A DNA stretch of 64,000 nt from NCBI GenBank assembly GCA_030750865.1, contig JASMHE010000003.1, forward strand, positions 62,001 through 126,000, written 5' to 3'. The DNA comes from Alphaproteobacteria bacterium. Lineage in GTDB: Bacteria > Pseudomonadota > Alphaproteobacteria > Micavibrionales > Micavibrionaceae. The notes beneath the pieces were generated by a model that saw only the letters and a program-made list of their open reading frames with translations, was not told the DNA's origin and ran no database searches. Positions 53,226 to 63,242 of the stretch are shown piece after piece (positions within the stretch are counted from its first letter, which is position 1; each line of letters opens with the position of its first letter). The translations under genes and the position numbers were made by a program.

Positions 53226-54140
53226 ATGATACCAGACTACCAAACACTTATGAAACCTGTTTTGGAAGCTTCCCAGGATGGTGAAGTGCGGATCAGCGAT
53301 GTCGTCGATAAGCTCGCAGACGATTTCAATCTGACAGAAGAAGAGCGCGAAACACTCTTGCCGAGTGGAAAGCAGACAACCTTTTCAAACCGCGTACATT
53401 GGGCAAAAACATACCTTGTTAAAGCAGGGCTTGTGGATGTTACGAAACGTGCGCATTTTATAATTTCTGATCGCGGACGACAGGTCCTAGCCAATGACAA
53501 CGTCGTTATTAATAACAATTTCTTGAAACAGTTTGATGAATTTCAGGAGTTTAGAAGTCGTTCTGGTTCAGACGAAACAGAAGTTGATACAGAAGAAAGC
53601 ACTTCATCTGTAACGCCAGATGAAGCTTTACGCGTTGCATATAAAAAGATCAATGCATCTCTATCTTCCGAAATTTTGATGAAGGTTCGCAAAGTAACGC
53701 CTTTGTTCTTTGAACAGCTTATTGTCGATTTATTGCTGGCAATGGGTTATGGCGGTACACATGAAGATGCTGGTCGTGCTCTTGGCAAGACAGGGGATAA
53801 TGGTGTTGATGGTGTTATCGACCAAGATCCGCTAGGGGTAGACCAGATATATGTTCAGGCAAAACGATACGCAGAAGGTAACAGTATTGGCTCTGGGGAT
53901 ATTCGAGACTTTTTTGGCGCACTGAATCTGAAAAAGGCCCAAAAGGGTATATTTATTACAACTTCGGATTTTACATCATCTGCAGTTCAAACAGCTGGGG
54001 ATTTGGGAAGTCGTATTGTTCTTATAAATGGAACTGAACTTGCGCGCTTAATGATCCGCTACAATATCGGTGCACGAGATGAGCAAGTCTTATATATTCG
54101 TAAAATTGATGAAGATTATTTTGAAGAAGGATTAGAGTAA
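53226..54140 (+). CDS. mrr: Mrr-type restriction endonuclease
   Basis: 304 residues. An N-terminal winged helix (residues 1-90, with GKQTTFSNRVHWAKTYLVKAGLV) is followed by the Mrr catalytic domain: FFEQLIVDLLLAMGYGG, then Asp in GDNGVDGVI and QAKRY, the PD-(D/E)xK core. Mrr cuts methylated DNA, so it can act as a type IV system. Start at 53226 follows AAAGGG. Overlaps hsdM by one base (TAATG). Confidence 0.88.
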   Translation: MIPDYQTLMKPVLEASQDGEVRISDVVDKLADDFNLTEEERETLLPSGKQTTFSNRVHWAKTYLVKAGLVDVTKRAHFIISDRGRQVLANDNVVINNNFLKQFDEFQEFRSRSGSDETEVDTEESTSSVTPDEALRVAYKKINASLSSEILMKVRKVTPLFFEQLIVDLLLAMGYGGTHEDAGRALGKTGDNGVDGVIDQDPLGVDQIYVQAKRYAEGNSIGSGDIRDFFGALNLKKAQKGIFITTSDFTSSAVQTAGDLGSRIVLINGTELARLMIRYNIGARDEQVLYIRKIDEDYFEEGLE

Positions 54141-55660
54141 TGTCTGATACAGGAACCGAAGCGATCGAAAAACAGCTTTGGGCTGCGGCGGATAAGCTGC
54201 GCAAGAATATCGATGCCGCTGAATACAAGCATATTGTCCTTGGCCTGATCTTCCTGAAATACATATCCGACAGCTTCGATGTGGTACATGCCAAGCTGGA
54301 AGCAGGCGAAGGCGAGTATGAAGGCGCAGACCCCGAAGATCGCGATGAATACAAGGCAGAGAACGTGTTTTTCGTGCCACCATCCTCTCGCTGGTCATAC
54401 CTACGCTCTCGCGCCAAACTGCCGGAAATCGGCAAAGATCTTGATAGCGCAATGGACGCCATCGAAAAAGAAAACCCCACGCTCAAAGGCGTTCTGCCCA
54501 AGGTCTATGCACGCGGTAACATCGACCCGACAAGCCTTGGTCAGCTGCTCGATGAGATCGGCAAGATCGATCTTAAAGCCTCTAAAGAACGCAGTGCCGA
54601 CATATTAGGGCATGTCTTTGAGTATTTCCTCGGTGAATTTGCGCTGGCAGAAGGAAAGAAGGGCGGACAGTTCTATACGCCGCGCTCTGTGGTCCAGCTG
54701 CTCGTTGAGATGCTAGAGCCCTATAAGGGGCGCGTATTCGATCCCTGCTGCGGCTCGGGCGGTATGTTCGTTCAATCTGAAAAGTTCGTTGAAGAGCATC
54801 AGGGAAATATCAACGACATTTCCATTTACGGGCAGGAAAGCAACCAAACCACATGGCGTCTGGCGAAAATGAACCTCGCCATTCGCGGTATCGATGCTTC
54901 GCAGGTCAAATGGAATAACGAGGGCTCCTTCCTGAATGATGCCCACAAAGACCTCAAGGCCGATTACATCATCGCAAACCCGCCCTTTAACGTCAGCGAT
55001 TGGAGCGGTGATCTTATGCGCAATGATGGCCGCTGGACGCTCGGCACCCCGCCGGAGGGCAACGCCAACTACGCATGGATACAGCATTTCCTATACCACC
55101 TTGCGCCAAATGGCGTCGCCGGGTTTGTACTGGCAAAGGGTGCGCTGACGTCTAAAGCCTCCGGTGAAGGTGATATTCGTAAGGCTCTGGTAGATGAAGG
55201 CTATGTTGATTGTATCGTCAACCTTCCGGCAAAGCTGTTTTTGAATACACAGATCCCGGCTTCGCTTTGGTTTGTTCGCCGCGGCAAAACCTACCGCCAG
55301 AATGAAGTCTTGTTTATCGATGCACGAAATATGGGGCATCTCATCAACCGCCGCACACGTGAACTATCTGATGAAGATATCGCGCGTGTTGCGCAGACCT
55401 ATCACAACTGGCACATAGAGGGTGAGCCATACGAAGACATAAAGGGTTTTTGTATGTCTGCTTCGGTGGATGATGTAAGGGATAAAGACTATGTGCTAAC
55501 GCCGGGTCGCTATGTGGGCTTAGAAGATAGCGAGGACGATTTTGACTTTGCAGAGCGTTTTTCAAGTCTGCAAGAAGAACTCAAAAACCAAATCGCCGAA
55601 GAACAAGATTTGAATGCTCGTATCCTTGAAAACTTAGCAAAGGTACAAGTTGATGGGTGA
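54140..55660 (+). CDS. hsdM: Type I restriction-modification methyltransferase HsdM
   Basis: 506 residues. N-terminal helical domain with TEAIEKQLWAAADKLRKNIDAAEYKH, then N6-adenine methylase motifs: motif I VFDPCCGSGGMFVQ and catalytic IIANPPFN. Modifies host sites to protect them from HsdR. Its coding composition is more G+C-rich than that of the genes around it. Confidence 0.95.
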   Translation: MSDTGTEAIEKQLWAAADKLRKNIDAAEYKHIVLGLIFLKYISDSFDVVHAKLEAGEGEYEGADPEDRDEYKAENVFFVPPSSRWSYLRSRAKLPEIGKDLDSAMDAIEKENPTLKGVLPKVYARGNIDPTSLGQLLDEIGKIDLKASKERSADILGHVFEYFLGEFALAEGKKGGQFYTPRSVVQLLVEMLEPYKGRVFDPCCGSGGMFVQSEKFVEEHQGNINDISIYGQESNQTTWRLAKMNLAIRGIDASQVKWNNEGSFLNDAHKDLKADYIIANPPFNVSDWSGDLMRNDGRWTLGTPPEGNANYAWIQHFLYHLAPNGVAGFVLAKGALTSKASGEGDIRKALVDEGYVDCIVNLPAKLFLNTQIPASLWFVRRGKTYRQNEVLFIDARNMGHLINRRTRELSDEDIARVAQTYHNWHIEGEPYEDIKGFCMSASVDDVRDKDYVLTPGRYVGLEDSEDDFDFAERFSSLQEELKNQIAEEQDLNARILENLAKVQVDG

Positions 55661-56834
55661 GTGGCAAGAAATACCTCTAAAGAAACTTACTAATAAAATT
55701 GGTAGTGGGGCTACTCCTAGAGGAGGTAGTAACGCTTATAAAGAAGAAGGTATTTCATTAATCAGAAGTCAGAATGTATTAGACTTAAAGTTTTCTTATG
55801 ACGGATTGGCTTTTATTGATGATCAGCAAGCTGAAAAGTTAAACAATGTTGAGGTATGTGAAAATGATGTTTTGTTAAACATCACAGGGGATAGCGTCGC
55901 CAGATGTTGTTTAGTGGATAAAAACTGTTTGCCAGCACGAGTTAACCAGCATGTTGCAATTATCAGGGTATTGCCTGAGAAAGCGGATCATAGGTTTATT
56001 CTATACGCTTTGCAGTTCTTAAAGCCGGAATTGTTATCCCAGTCCGAAATTGGGGCTACAAGAAGGGCGCTTACAAAAGGCATGATTGAAGATTTTACAA
56101 TCTACACGCCTGAAACATTTAGCCAGCAAAGAGCGATTGCGAAGGTTTTGTTTAGTTTGGATGAGAAAATTGATCTGCTGTACCGGCAGAATAAAACCCT
56201 CGAAGCCTTCGCCGAAGCCCTCTTCCGTCACACCTTCATCGACAACGTCGAAGATGATTGGGAAGATGGAAAGTTGCCTGATGAGTTCGATTTTACTATG
56301 GGGCTCTCGCCACCCGGATCTTCCTATAACGAAGACGGCGAGGGTATCCCCATGTATCAAGGTAATGCCGATTTTGAATTTAGGTTCCCGCGCAGACGCG
56401 TTTATACAACCGAAGAAAAAAGATTGGCGGAAAAGTATGATACATTAATTAGCGTTCGCGCACCGGTGGGTGAGCAAAATATGGCGTTTGAAAAATGCTG
56501 TATTGGACGAGGGGTAGCAGCCTTCCGTTATAAACGAAATGCAAATTACTACTCATATACATATTTCAAATTGCGATCTCTGATGGATCAAGTGAAGCAA
56601 TACAACGACACAGGAACAGTGTTCGGCTCAATAAATAAGAAAGACTTTGAAAATCTAGATATTATTATTCCTCCAAACGGACTTATCGATGAATACCAAG
56701 GCCAAGTAAAGCCACTTGATGATAAGGTCATTACGAACTGTATTCAGATAAAAACTTTAGAAAATCTTCGCGACACTCTTCTTCCCAAACTAATGAGCGG
56801 TGAGGTCCGTGTTCAATATGAAGAGGCGGTCTGA
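55653..56834 (+). CDS. hsdS: Type I restriction specificity subunit HsdS
   Basis: 393 residues with two target-recognition domains separated by a conserved helical spacer (LDEKIDLLYRQNKTLEAFAEALFRHTF) and a second one at the end (LENLRDTLLPKLMSGEVRV). The TRDs are A+T-rich, the spacer G+C-rich, in line with TRD exchange. Start ATG at 55653 lies inside the end of hsdM. Overlaps the next gene by one base. Confidence 0.94.
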   Translation: MGEWQEIPLKKLTNKIGSGATPRGGSNAYKEEGISLIRSQNVLDLKFSYDGLAFIDDQQAEKLNNVEVCENDVLLNITGDSVARCCLVDKNCLPARVNQHVAIIRVLPEKADHRFILYALQFLKPELLSQSEIGATRRALTKGMIEDFTIYTPETFSQQRAIAKVLFSLDEKIDLLYRQNKTLEAFAEALFRHTFIDNVEDDWEDGKLPDEFDFTMGLSPPGSSYNEDGEGIPMYQGNADFEFRFPRRRVYTTEEKRLAEKYDTLISVRAPVGEQNMAFEKCCIGRGVAAFRYKRNANYYSYTYFKLRSLMDQVKQYNDTGTVFGSINKKDFENLDIIIPPNGLIDEYQGQVKPLDDKVITNCIQIKTLENLRDTLLPKLMSGEVRVQYEEAV

Positions 56835-57499
56835 TGGATAAATTAAGGGGGGTTATCGAACAACACAGCAGGTGGCAGGATCTGGATCTGTATGTCGAGC
56901 GCATAGAAACCTTTGTTTATACAGATTTCAGCAGTGCTCTTGAAAATGCAAAATCTATGTTGGAAACGATCGCACGCGAGATATGCGATGATAGAAAAGT
57001 GACTGTGACAAAACGATCAGGTGTGAATGGCCTAGTCAAACTGGCTTGTTCTGCTCTTGGATATACCGGCGACCATCATGTCACCCAGATTTCCAGCGCG
57101 CTGGCGACTATCGGCCAACAGATGGGTAATTTACGAACGCGCATTGGTGTAACGGCCCATGGAAAAACGCTAGACCAGCTAAAAGAGCGCAATAATCTAG
57201 TCGATGATTTTACCCGCGAACTTTTAATAGACAGCACAGAAATCATCGCATGTTTCTTAATCCGTGGCTTTGAAGTTGATCATGGTCAGCCCGCAGTAGC
57301 AGAAGAAGCGGAGCTCAAGCAAGCCGACTACATGAAGAATACTGAATTTAATGATTTTTGGGACGACGGTTTCGGGGAGTTTACTATGGGAGACTATGTT
57401 TATCCGGCTAGTGAAATACTGTTCAACGTTGATGTCAAAGCATACACAACAGAATTTGATGCATATAAACGCGATAAAGCGGCAGGGATTATTGAATGA
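56834..57499 (+). CDS. Abortive-infection C-terminal-like protein inside the RM operon
   Basis: 221 residues. The centre (GDHHVTQISSALATIGQQMGNLRTRIGVTAHG, then NLVDDFTRELLIDSTEIIACFLI) matches the Abi_C type of domain with the basic-His region NLRTRxGxxAHG. The N-terminal half is helical. Abi_C proteins are linked to abortive infection and HEPN-like folds; nuclease activity here would depend on the R...H residues. Start overlaps the hsdS stop, and the end overlaps the next gene by four bases. Confidence 0.7.
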   Translation: MDKLRGVIEQHSRWQDLDLYVERIETFVYTDFSSALENAKSMLETIAREICDDRKVTVTKRSGVNGLVKLACSALGYTGDHHVTQISSALATIGQQMGNLRTRIGVTAHGKTLDQLKERNNLVDDFTRELLIDSTEIIACFLIRGFEVDHGQPAVAEEAELKQADYMKNTEFNDFWDDGFGEFTMGDYVYPASEILFNVDVKAYTTEFDAYKRDKAAGIIE

Positions 57500-58302
57500 A
57501 TAATTTTGTATCAGCGCATGCAGGCTTTATAAGCATACTTCTTGTTACTGCAATTGGTGTAAATGGAATTTTTGTCGATAAAGATATCTTGGCAAGTTGG
57601 TATTGGTTATTACAAGGTTTTCTGATTGCTGGCTATCTCTGGGTAGAGTATTTACGATACAAAAAAGACAGTTTATCTGTTGAAGAACGGTTCAAAAAAT
57701 ACCTTCTAGATTTTGAAAACTGGGAAGAAAGCGAAGAAAATAATTGGCATTATAAACTGGATCCTAGTTTTATTTTTGAGGAAACTGGGGAGGATGTCTG
57801 GGAAGTCGAAGGTGGTGAGAATTGGGTCAGAGCAGCAACCAACCCTCGAGCATTTGTTAAGCCTATGCAGATTAGGCACAATCACACAGTAATCTCTAAA
57901 TTCGTATGTATTTACTTCGATGAGATGCGCTACATTATTCCAGCTCCTAAAGTTACTGGAATGATTGGTAGCGGTGAGAAGTGGTATTACTCACTTTGTG
58001 CCGAGGATTTCGACTTTTATCTTTTGCCTATCTTAACTAATAGAACAATATCAGAAATAGTTGAAACAGGAAAGTTTAGTTCACGTGGTGGTCGAGTTCC
58101 TGTGGTGATATTTTCGTCTGAGCAAGAAAAAAGCAGGTTTGAAGTTTTTCTGACACAACGGCCAATTGAAGATAATGATTTGACGTCCTTTCCATCTAGG
58201 CCAAACGATCCATACATAAAAGACATTGATAAAAAGGTTATTTCATATTCAAGAGTTGTATTGCAGCGACTTGCAGAGTTTAGGGAATTAGTAAATGAGT
58301 AA
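57496..58302 (+). CDS. Two-helix membrane protein between Abi-C-like gene and hsdR
   Basis: 268 residues. Two N-terminal helices (GFISILLVTAIGVNGIFV and WYWLLQGFLIAGYLWV) anchor a cytosolic domain with alternating strands (VICIYFDEMRYIIPAP-like text, EKWYYSLCAEDFDFYLL). A weak likeness to YcxB-type domains is possible. Its place between hsdS and hsdR is the slot often used by guard modules of type I systems. A+T-rich. Confidence 0.6.
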   Translation: MNNFVSAHAGFISILLVTAIGVNGIFVDKDILASWYWLLQGFLIAGYLWVEYLRYKKDSLSVEERFKKYLLDFENWEESEENNWHYKLDPSFIFEETGEDVWEVEGGENWVRAATNPRAFVKPMQIRHNHTVISKFVCIYFDEMRYIIPAPKVTGMIGSGEKWYYSLCAEDFDFYLLPILTNRTISEIVETGKFSSRGGRVPVVIFSSEQEKSRFEVFLTQRPIEDNDLTSFPSRPNDPYIKDIDKKVISYSRVVLQRLAEFRELVNE

Positions 58303-61300
58303 AATTACTGAAAATGAGATTGAAGAATTTGCGATTGAACTACTGGAGAAGCAGGGCTTTCAATATCTCTATGGTCCAGATATAGCACCAGATAGCGCAA
58401 CACCGATGCGCGCGGGCTTTGATGATGTTCTGATCGCCCAGAAACTACGCGAAGCCATCGACCGCCTTAATCCCTCTATCCCGGCTGCGGCACGGGAAGA
58501 TGCTTATAAGCAAATCTTGCGTATTCACTCGCCTGAGATGATCGATGGAAACGAAGCCTTCCACAAGGTCCTTACCGAAGGGGTGAGCGTGTCTTATCAA
58601 AAAGATGGTGGCACCCGCGGTGATCTGGTCTGGTTGATCGATTTCGAGAATATCGAGAACAACGAATTTCACGTGGTGAACCAGTTCACAATCATTGAAA
58701 ATGAGCGCAATAAACGCCCGGACGTTATTCTGTTTGTTAATGGTCTGCCGCTTGTTGTTATGGAGCTAAAAAACCCCGGCGGTGAAAATGCTACAATAGG
58801 CTCGGCTTATAAGCAGGTACAGACTTATAAAAGCACAATTCCATCGCTATTCACTTATAACGCCGTATGCGTTATATCGGATGGACTGGAAGCGCGCGCA
58901 GGATCGCTCACGGCTGGCCTAAGCCGCTTTATGGCGTGGAAGTCCGCCGATGGTAAAACAGAAGCCTCACGCCTCGTGGGGCAGCTGGAAACGCTTATTA
59001 CCGGTATGATGAACCGAAAGACCTTACTCGATATTGTGCAAAACTTCATCGCCTTTACCAAAACGAAAAAAGAAGAGCCAGATACGGGCTTAACCACCAT
59101 TGAAACGGCAAAGATCCTCGCTGCTTACCATCAATATTACGCCGTGAATAAGGCTGTTTCGTCCGTGATGGATGCTTCCACCGAAGGCGGTGACCGGAAG
59201 GGCGGTGTCGTTTGGCATACGCAGGGCTCGGGCAAGTCGTTTTCCATGGTGTTTACATCGGCGAAGATTGTTCGCGCACTGGATAACCCAACGATCCTTG
59301 TTATTACCGACCGGAATGACCTGGATGATCAGCTTTTTGACACTTTTGCGTCGGCGAAGCAGTTACTTCGGCAAGAGCCGGTGCAAGCCGATAACCGCCA
59401 GCATTTGAAGGATCTGTTAAAGGTTGCCTCGGGCGGTATAGTTTTTACCACCGTGCACAAATTTCAGCCTGATGAAGGGAATGTGTATGAAGAACTTTCA
59501 GACCGTCGAAATATTGTTGTAATCGCCGACGAAGCGCACAGAACACAATATGGATTTCAAGCCAAAACAATCGACGATAAGGACGCCGAGGGTAACGTAA
59601 TTGGCAAGAAAGTCGTTTACGGCTTTGCAAAATACATGCGAGACGCTCTGCCTCACGCAACATATCTTGGCTTTACTGGTACGCCTATTGAAGGAAAGGA
59701 CGTCAACACGCCAGCGGTCTTTGGCGATTACGTTGATATCTATGATATTGCACAAGCGGTTACAGATGGAGCCACCGTAAAGATTTACTATGAGAGCCGT
59801 TTGGCCAAAGTTGCCTTGAACGATGAAGGTAAGAAGCTTGTTGAAAATCTGGATGAAGAACTCCAGCAGGCCGATCTCAGCGAAACACAAAAAGCTAAGG
59901 CGAAGTGGACGCAGCTGGAAGCCCTTGTAGGTAGTGATAACCGCATCAAGAATATCGCACAAGATATTGTGCAGCATTTTGAACAAAGACAGCAGGTCTT
60001 CGAGGGTAAAGGCATGATCGTTTCTATGTCGCGCCGGATCGCTGCGAAGTTGTATGATGAAATAATCAAAATACGTCCAGACTGGCATGATGACGACCTG
60101 AGTAAAGGCGTTATCAAGGTAGTAATGACTGCGACATCAAGTGATGGACCAGACCTGGCCAAGCATCATACGACCAAAGAACAGCGACGCAAGCTGGCCG
60201 AGCGGATGAAGAATAATGATGATGAATTGAAAATCGTTATTGTGCGCGATATGTGGCTCACTGGCTTTGATGCACCATCAATGCACACGCTTTACATCGA
60301 CAAGCCAATGCAGGGGCATAACCTGATGCAGGCTATTGCTCGGGTTAACCGCGTTTATAAGGATAAACAAGGCGGATTGGTTGTTGATTATCTTGGTATT
60401 GCTTCTGACTTGAAAAAAGCCCTGTCGTTCTATTCGGAAAGTGGCGGTAAAGGTGATCCAGCGGAGGCGCAAGAGCAGGCTGTCGCTTTAATGCTCGAAA
60501 AGTTAGAAGTCGTATCCCAGATGTATCATGGCTTTAATTATGAAGAATATTTCAACGCTGATACATCACGAAAGCTGTCACTCATTCTCGAGGCAGAAGA
60601 TCATATCCTCGGGTTAGAGAATGGTAAGAAAAGATACATCAATGAAGTAACGCATCTATCACAGGCCTTTTCCATCGCCATACCCCATGATCAGGCAGTA
60701 GATGTAAAAGATGAAGTCGCGTTTTTCCAAGCCGTGAAAGCGCGGCTGGTAAAGTTTGACGTTAGCAATACTGGCAAGACCGATGAAGAGGTTGAAACCG
60801 CGATCAGGCAGGTTATAGATGAAGCCTTGATTTCGAATAAGGTCGTCGATGTTTTTGACGCTGCTGGAATTAAAAAACCTGATATCTCTATTCTATCTGA
60901 CGAGTTTCTTTTGGAAATTAAGGGTATGGATCATAAAAATGTTGCTCTAGAGACCCTTAAAAAGCTGCTCAATGACGAAATAAAAACGCGCGCTAAAACT
61001 AATCTCATTCAAAGTAAATCATTGATGGAAATGCTGGAAAATTCTATTAAGCGATACCACAACAAAGTGATTACGGCAGCAGAAGTCATTGATGAACTGA
61101 TTAAGTTAGGCAAGAACATACAGGAAATGGATAAGGAGCCTGACGAGCTAGGCTTATCCAGCTTTGAATATGCTTTCTATACAGCTGTGGCGAATAATGA
61201 AAGTGCAAAAGAGCTGATGCAAAAAGATCAATTGCGGGAGTTGGCCATTGTCCTTACCGAGAAAGTGAAGCAAAACGCCTCTATCGACTGGACCATTAAA

Positions 61301-61432
61301 GAAAATGTCCGCGCAAAGTTGAGAGTCATTGTTAAACGCACGCTTCGGCAATTTGGCTACCCTCCTGATATGCAGAAATTAGCCACGGAAACTGTTTTAA
61401 AACAGGCCGAGATGATTGCGGATGACTTATAA
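58295..61432 (+). CDS. hsdR: Type I restriction endonuclease subunit HsdR
   Basis: 1045 residues. N-terminal nuclease domain with Asp in RPDVILFVNGLPLVVMELKNPG (PD-ExK), then the superfamily 2 translocase: Walker A WHTQGSGKSFSMVF, DEAH box IADEAHRTQYGF, motif III LGFTGTP, and motif VI QAIARVNRVY. The C-terminal helical part binds HsdM. The start overlaps the membrane-protein gene by eight bases. Cuts unmodified DNA after translocation. Confidence 0.95.
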   Translation: MSKITENEIEEFAIELLEKQGFQYLYGPDIAPDSATPMRAGFDDVLIAQKLREAIDRLNPSIPAAAREDAYKQILRIHSPEMIDGNEAFHKVLTEGVSVSYQKDGGTRGDLVWLIDFENIENNEFHVVNQFTIIENERNKRPDVILFVNGLPLVVMELKNPGGENATIGSAYKQVQTYKSTIPSLFTYNAVCVISDGLEARAGSLTAGLSRFMAWKSADGKTEASRLVGQLETLITGMMNRKTLLDIVQNFIAFTKTKKEEPDTGLTTIETAKILAAYHQYYAVNKAVSSVMDASTEGGDRKGGVVWHTQGSGKSFSMVFTSAKIVRALDNPTILVITDRNDLDDQLFDTFASAKQLLRQEPVQADNRQHLKDLLKVASGGIVFTTVHKFQPDEGNVYEELSDRRNIVVIADEAHRTQYGFQAKTIDDKDAEGNVIGKKVVYGFAKYMRDALPHATYLGFTGTPIEGKDVNTPAVFGDYVDIYDIAQAVTDGATVKIYYESRLAKVALNDEGKKLVENLDEELQQADLSETQKAKAKWTQLEALVGSDNRIKNIAQDIVQHFEQRQQVFEGKGMIVSMSRRIAAKLYDEIIKIRPDWHDDDLSKGVIKVVMTATSSDGPDLAKHHTTKEQRRKLAERMKNNDDELKIVIVRDMWLTGFDAPSMHTLYIDKPMQGHNLMQAIARVNRVYKDKQGGLVVDYLGIASDLKKALSFYSESGGKGDPAEAQEQAVALMLEKLEVVSQMYHGFNYEEYFNADTSRKLSLILEAEDHILGLENGKKRYINEVTHLSQAFSIAIPHDQAVDVKDEVAFFQAVKARLVKFDVSNTGKTDEEVETAIRQVIDEALISNKVVDVFDAAGIKKPDISILSDEFLLEIKGMDHKNVALETLKKLLNDEIKTRAKTNLIQSKSLMEMLENSIKRYHNKVITAAEVIDELIKLGKNIQEMDKEPDELGLSSFEYAFYTAVANNESAKELMQKDQLRELAIVLTEKVKQNASIDWTIKENVRAKLRVIVKRTLRQFGYPPDMQKLATETVLKQAEMIADDL

Positions 61433-61525
61433 AATCAGTGGGTCAGCACTAATTGTACGTGTTTGTATGTGCTAGGCTATTCCAATATAAGATATTGAAA
61501 ATAATGATAAAAATATAAAAATCTC

Positions 61526-61555
61526 TTGTCTTTTGTTGCGAGATTAAGGTATAGC
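61526..61555 (+). promoter_or_regulatory. Candidate promoter of the integrase gene
   Basis: TTGTCT, an 18-bp spacer and TATAGC, 40 bp before the integrase ATG. The spacer is bounded by an inverted repeat AATCTC / GAGATT, a possible operator. Confidence 0.4.
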
Positions 61556-61594
61556 GATTCCTTGTTGTAACCTTTTCACAGGAGAGCTGTACGT

Positions 61595-62761
61595 ATGCCG
61601 ATTGCCAAAATAACCAAGTCATTTGTTGATAAACAGTCGTTTACCGATAAGGGTTCTGTTTTATATGCGGATCAAGAGTTACCAGGGTTTTATCTTAAGG
61701 TCGGCATGCGTTCAAAAACGTATTTTGTGCAAAAAGATATTCGCGGGCGGAGTATTCGCCGTACTATTGGACGTCATGGGCCTTTCACTCCAGATGAAGC
61801 GAGAAGAATTGCAAAAGATAAGCTATATTTAATGGCCCAAGGCATCGATCCGGCAAAGCTCGAGGAAGAAGAACAGCAAAAGCTTGTAACGCTTCAGATG
61901 GTTTTGAATAGTTATTGTAATACGCGCCGTAATCTTCGGGACAGCACCAAAAATCTTTATCGTTATCAGCTTGAAAAATATCTATCTGACTGGATGGGGC
62001 GGATGGTCGTAGATATTACACAAGAAATGATTGTGGCACGTCATTCGTTGATTGGTAAAGAGAACGGCGAAGATACAGCCAACAGTGTTATGCGTGTTTT
62101 ACGCGCAATGTTTAACCATGCCCATGCCACATACGATATTTGTGAGGTTAATCCAGTAACGTATCTCTCCAAGGTCAAGGCATGGTTTCCGAGTAGACGC
62201 CGTAAAACCTATATCAAGCCGCATCAATTACCAAAATGGTGGCAAGCCGTTCACGCGCTTGAGAACGATACAATGCGTGACTTTCTATTATTTCTTCTCT
62301 TTACAGGTCTACGCCGCGGCGAAGCATGTGCATTGCGCTGGTCGGATATTGATTTTAATGACAAAACCTACACCATTACCAAAACCAAAAATGGTGATCC
62401 TTTAACCTTGCCACTTGGTGAATATATGTTTGCATTATTTAAGAAGCGCTGGAAACGATACGGCAATTACGAATATGTTTTCCCGGGTCCAGGTGAACAT
62501 GGGCATCTGGTTGAGCCAAAAAAGGGCATATACCGTGTTATTCAGAATTCCGGCGTTGTGTTTAGTTGCCATGATCTACGCCGCACCTTTATTACGATTG
62601 CTGAAAGTCTTGATATGTCGCAATACGCAATCAAACGCCTCGTCAATCACCGTGTGACAGATGTGACTGGCGGCTATATAATCTTCGATGTGGAACGTCT
62701 GCGCGATCCTGTGCAGCGCATTGAAGATTTTATAGTGGAGAAGGTGAGGAATAATGTTTGA
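61595..62761 (+). CDS. int: Tyrosine integrase (P4-type, with arm-binding domain)
   Basis: 388 residues. The N-terminal arm-binding domain resembles DUF4102 (ELPGFYLKVGMRSKTYFVQKDIRGRSIRRTIGRHG); a core-binding SAM-like domain follows. Catalytic residues: Arg in FTGLRRGEACALRW, the HDLRR box (H-x-x-R), the later His in VNHRVTDVTGGY and Tyr in that last motif. These integrases use tRNA 3' ends, in accord with the tRNA-Thr fragment at the left boundary. Overlaps the next gene by eight bases. Confidence 0.93.
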   Translation: MPIAKITKSFVDKQSFTDKGSVLYADQELPGFYLKVGMRSKTYFVQKDIRGRSIRRTIGRHGPFTPDEARRIAKDKLYLMAQGIDPAKLEEEEQQKLVTLQMVLNSYCNTRRNLRDSTKNLYRYQLEKYLSDWMGRMVVDITQEMIVARHSLIGKENGEDTANSVMRVLRAMFNHAHATYDICEVNPVTYLSKVKAWFPSRRRKTYIKPHQLPKWWQAVHALENDTMRDFLLFLLFTGLRRGEACALRWSDIDFNDKTYTITKTKNGDPLTLPLGEYMFALFKKRWKRYGNYEYVFPGPGEHGHLVEPKKGIYRVIQNSGVVFSCHDLRRTFITIAESLDMSQYAIKRLVNHRVTDVTGGYIIFDVERLRDPVQRIEDFIVEKVRNNV

Positions 62762-63158
62762 AGGCTTTGAAGATCATTTGCGCGATATTATTCGCAATAC
62801 AAGTCATTACAATGATCATGATGATGAAAAACGTTATCATGATGTGATGAAAGCGCTTTTTGGTGCTCACTATAAAGCTGATCCTAGATTGCCTGCTGGA
62901 TTATGTGAGAGTGATATATTGGATATTATTGAAGAATCCGAAAAGACAAAGAATTTGGAAGGTACTATTAAGGCTTTTCTAAAGAAAAGACGACCTCAGA
63001 TCGTAGCTAAAGATGATGATGAAAAGTGGCAAAAACTTCATGATCAAGAAGAAGCTTTGATGACTGATTTGAAGGCGATAAGTAAGCATATTGAAAGACA
63101 TAGGGATATTTATCAATGGTCATTCTGGCGGCGTGATTGTGAACGCCGACAAAAATAG
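62754..63158 (+). CDS. Small charged protein, unknown
   Basis: 134 residues, helical and rich in Asp, Glu, His and Lys (NHDDEKRYHDVMKALFG-like text). No membrane or HTH motif. Co-translated with the integrase, so it may be an accessory factor. Confidence 0.65.
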   Translation: MFEGFEDHLRDIIRNTSHYNDHDDEKRYHDVMKALFGAHYKADPRLPAGLCESDILDIIEESEKTKNLEGTIKAFLKKRRPQIVAKDDDEKWQKLHDQEEALMTDLKAISKHIERHRDIYQWSFWRRDCERRQK

Positions 63159-63242
63159 TTTTTTCTGTCGCACGACACGCGAAATGACATGTGAATAATA
63201 GGTAACCGTTACATCAACCTCTAACAAAGGAGAAGAACGGTT

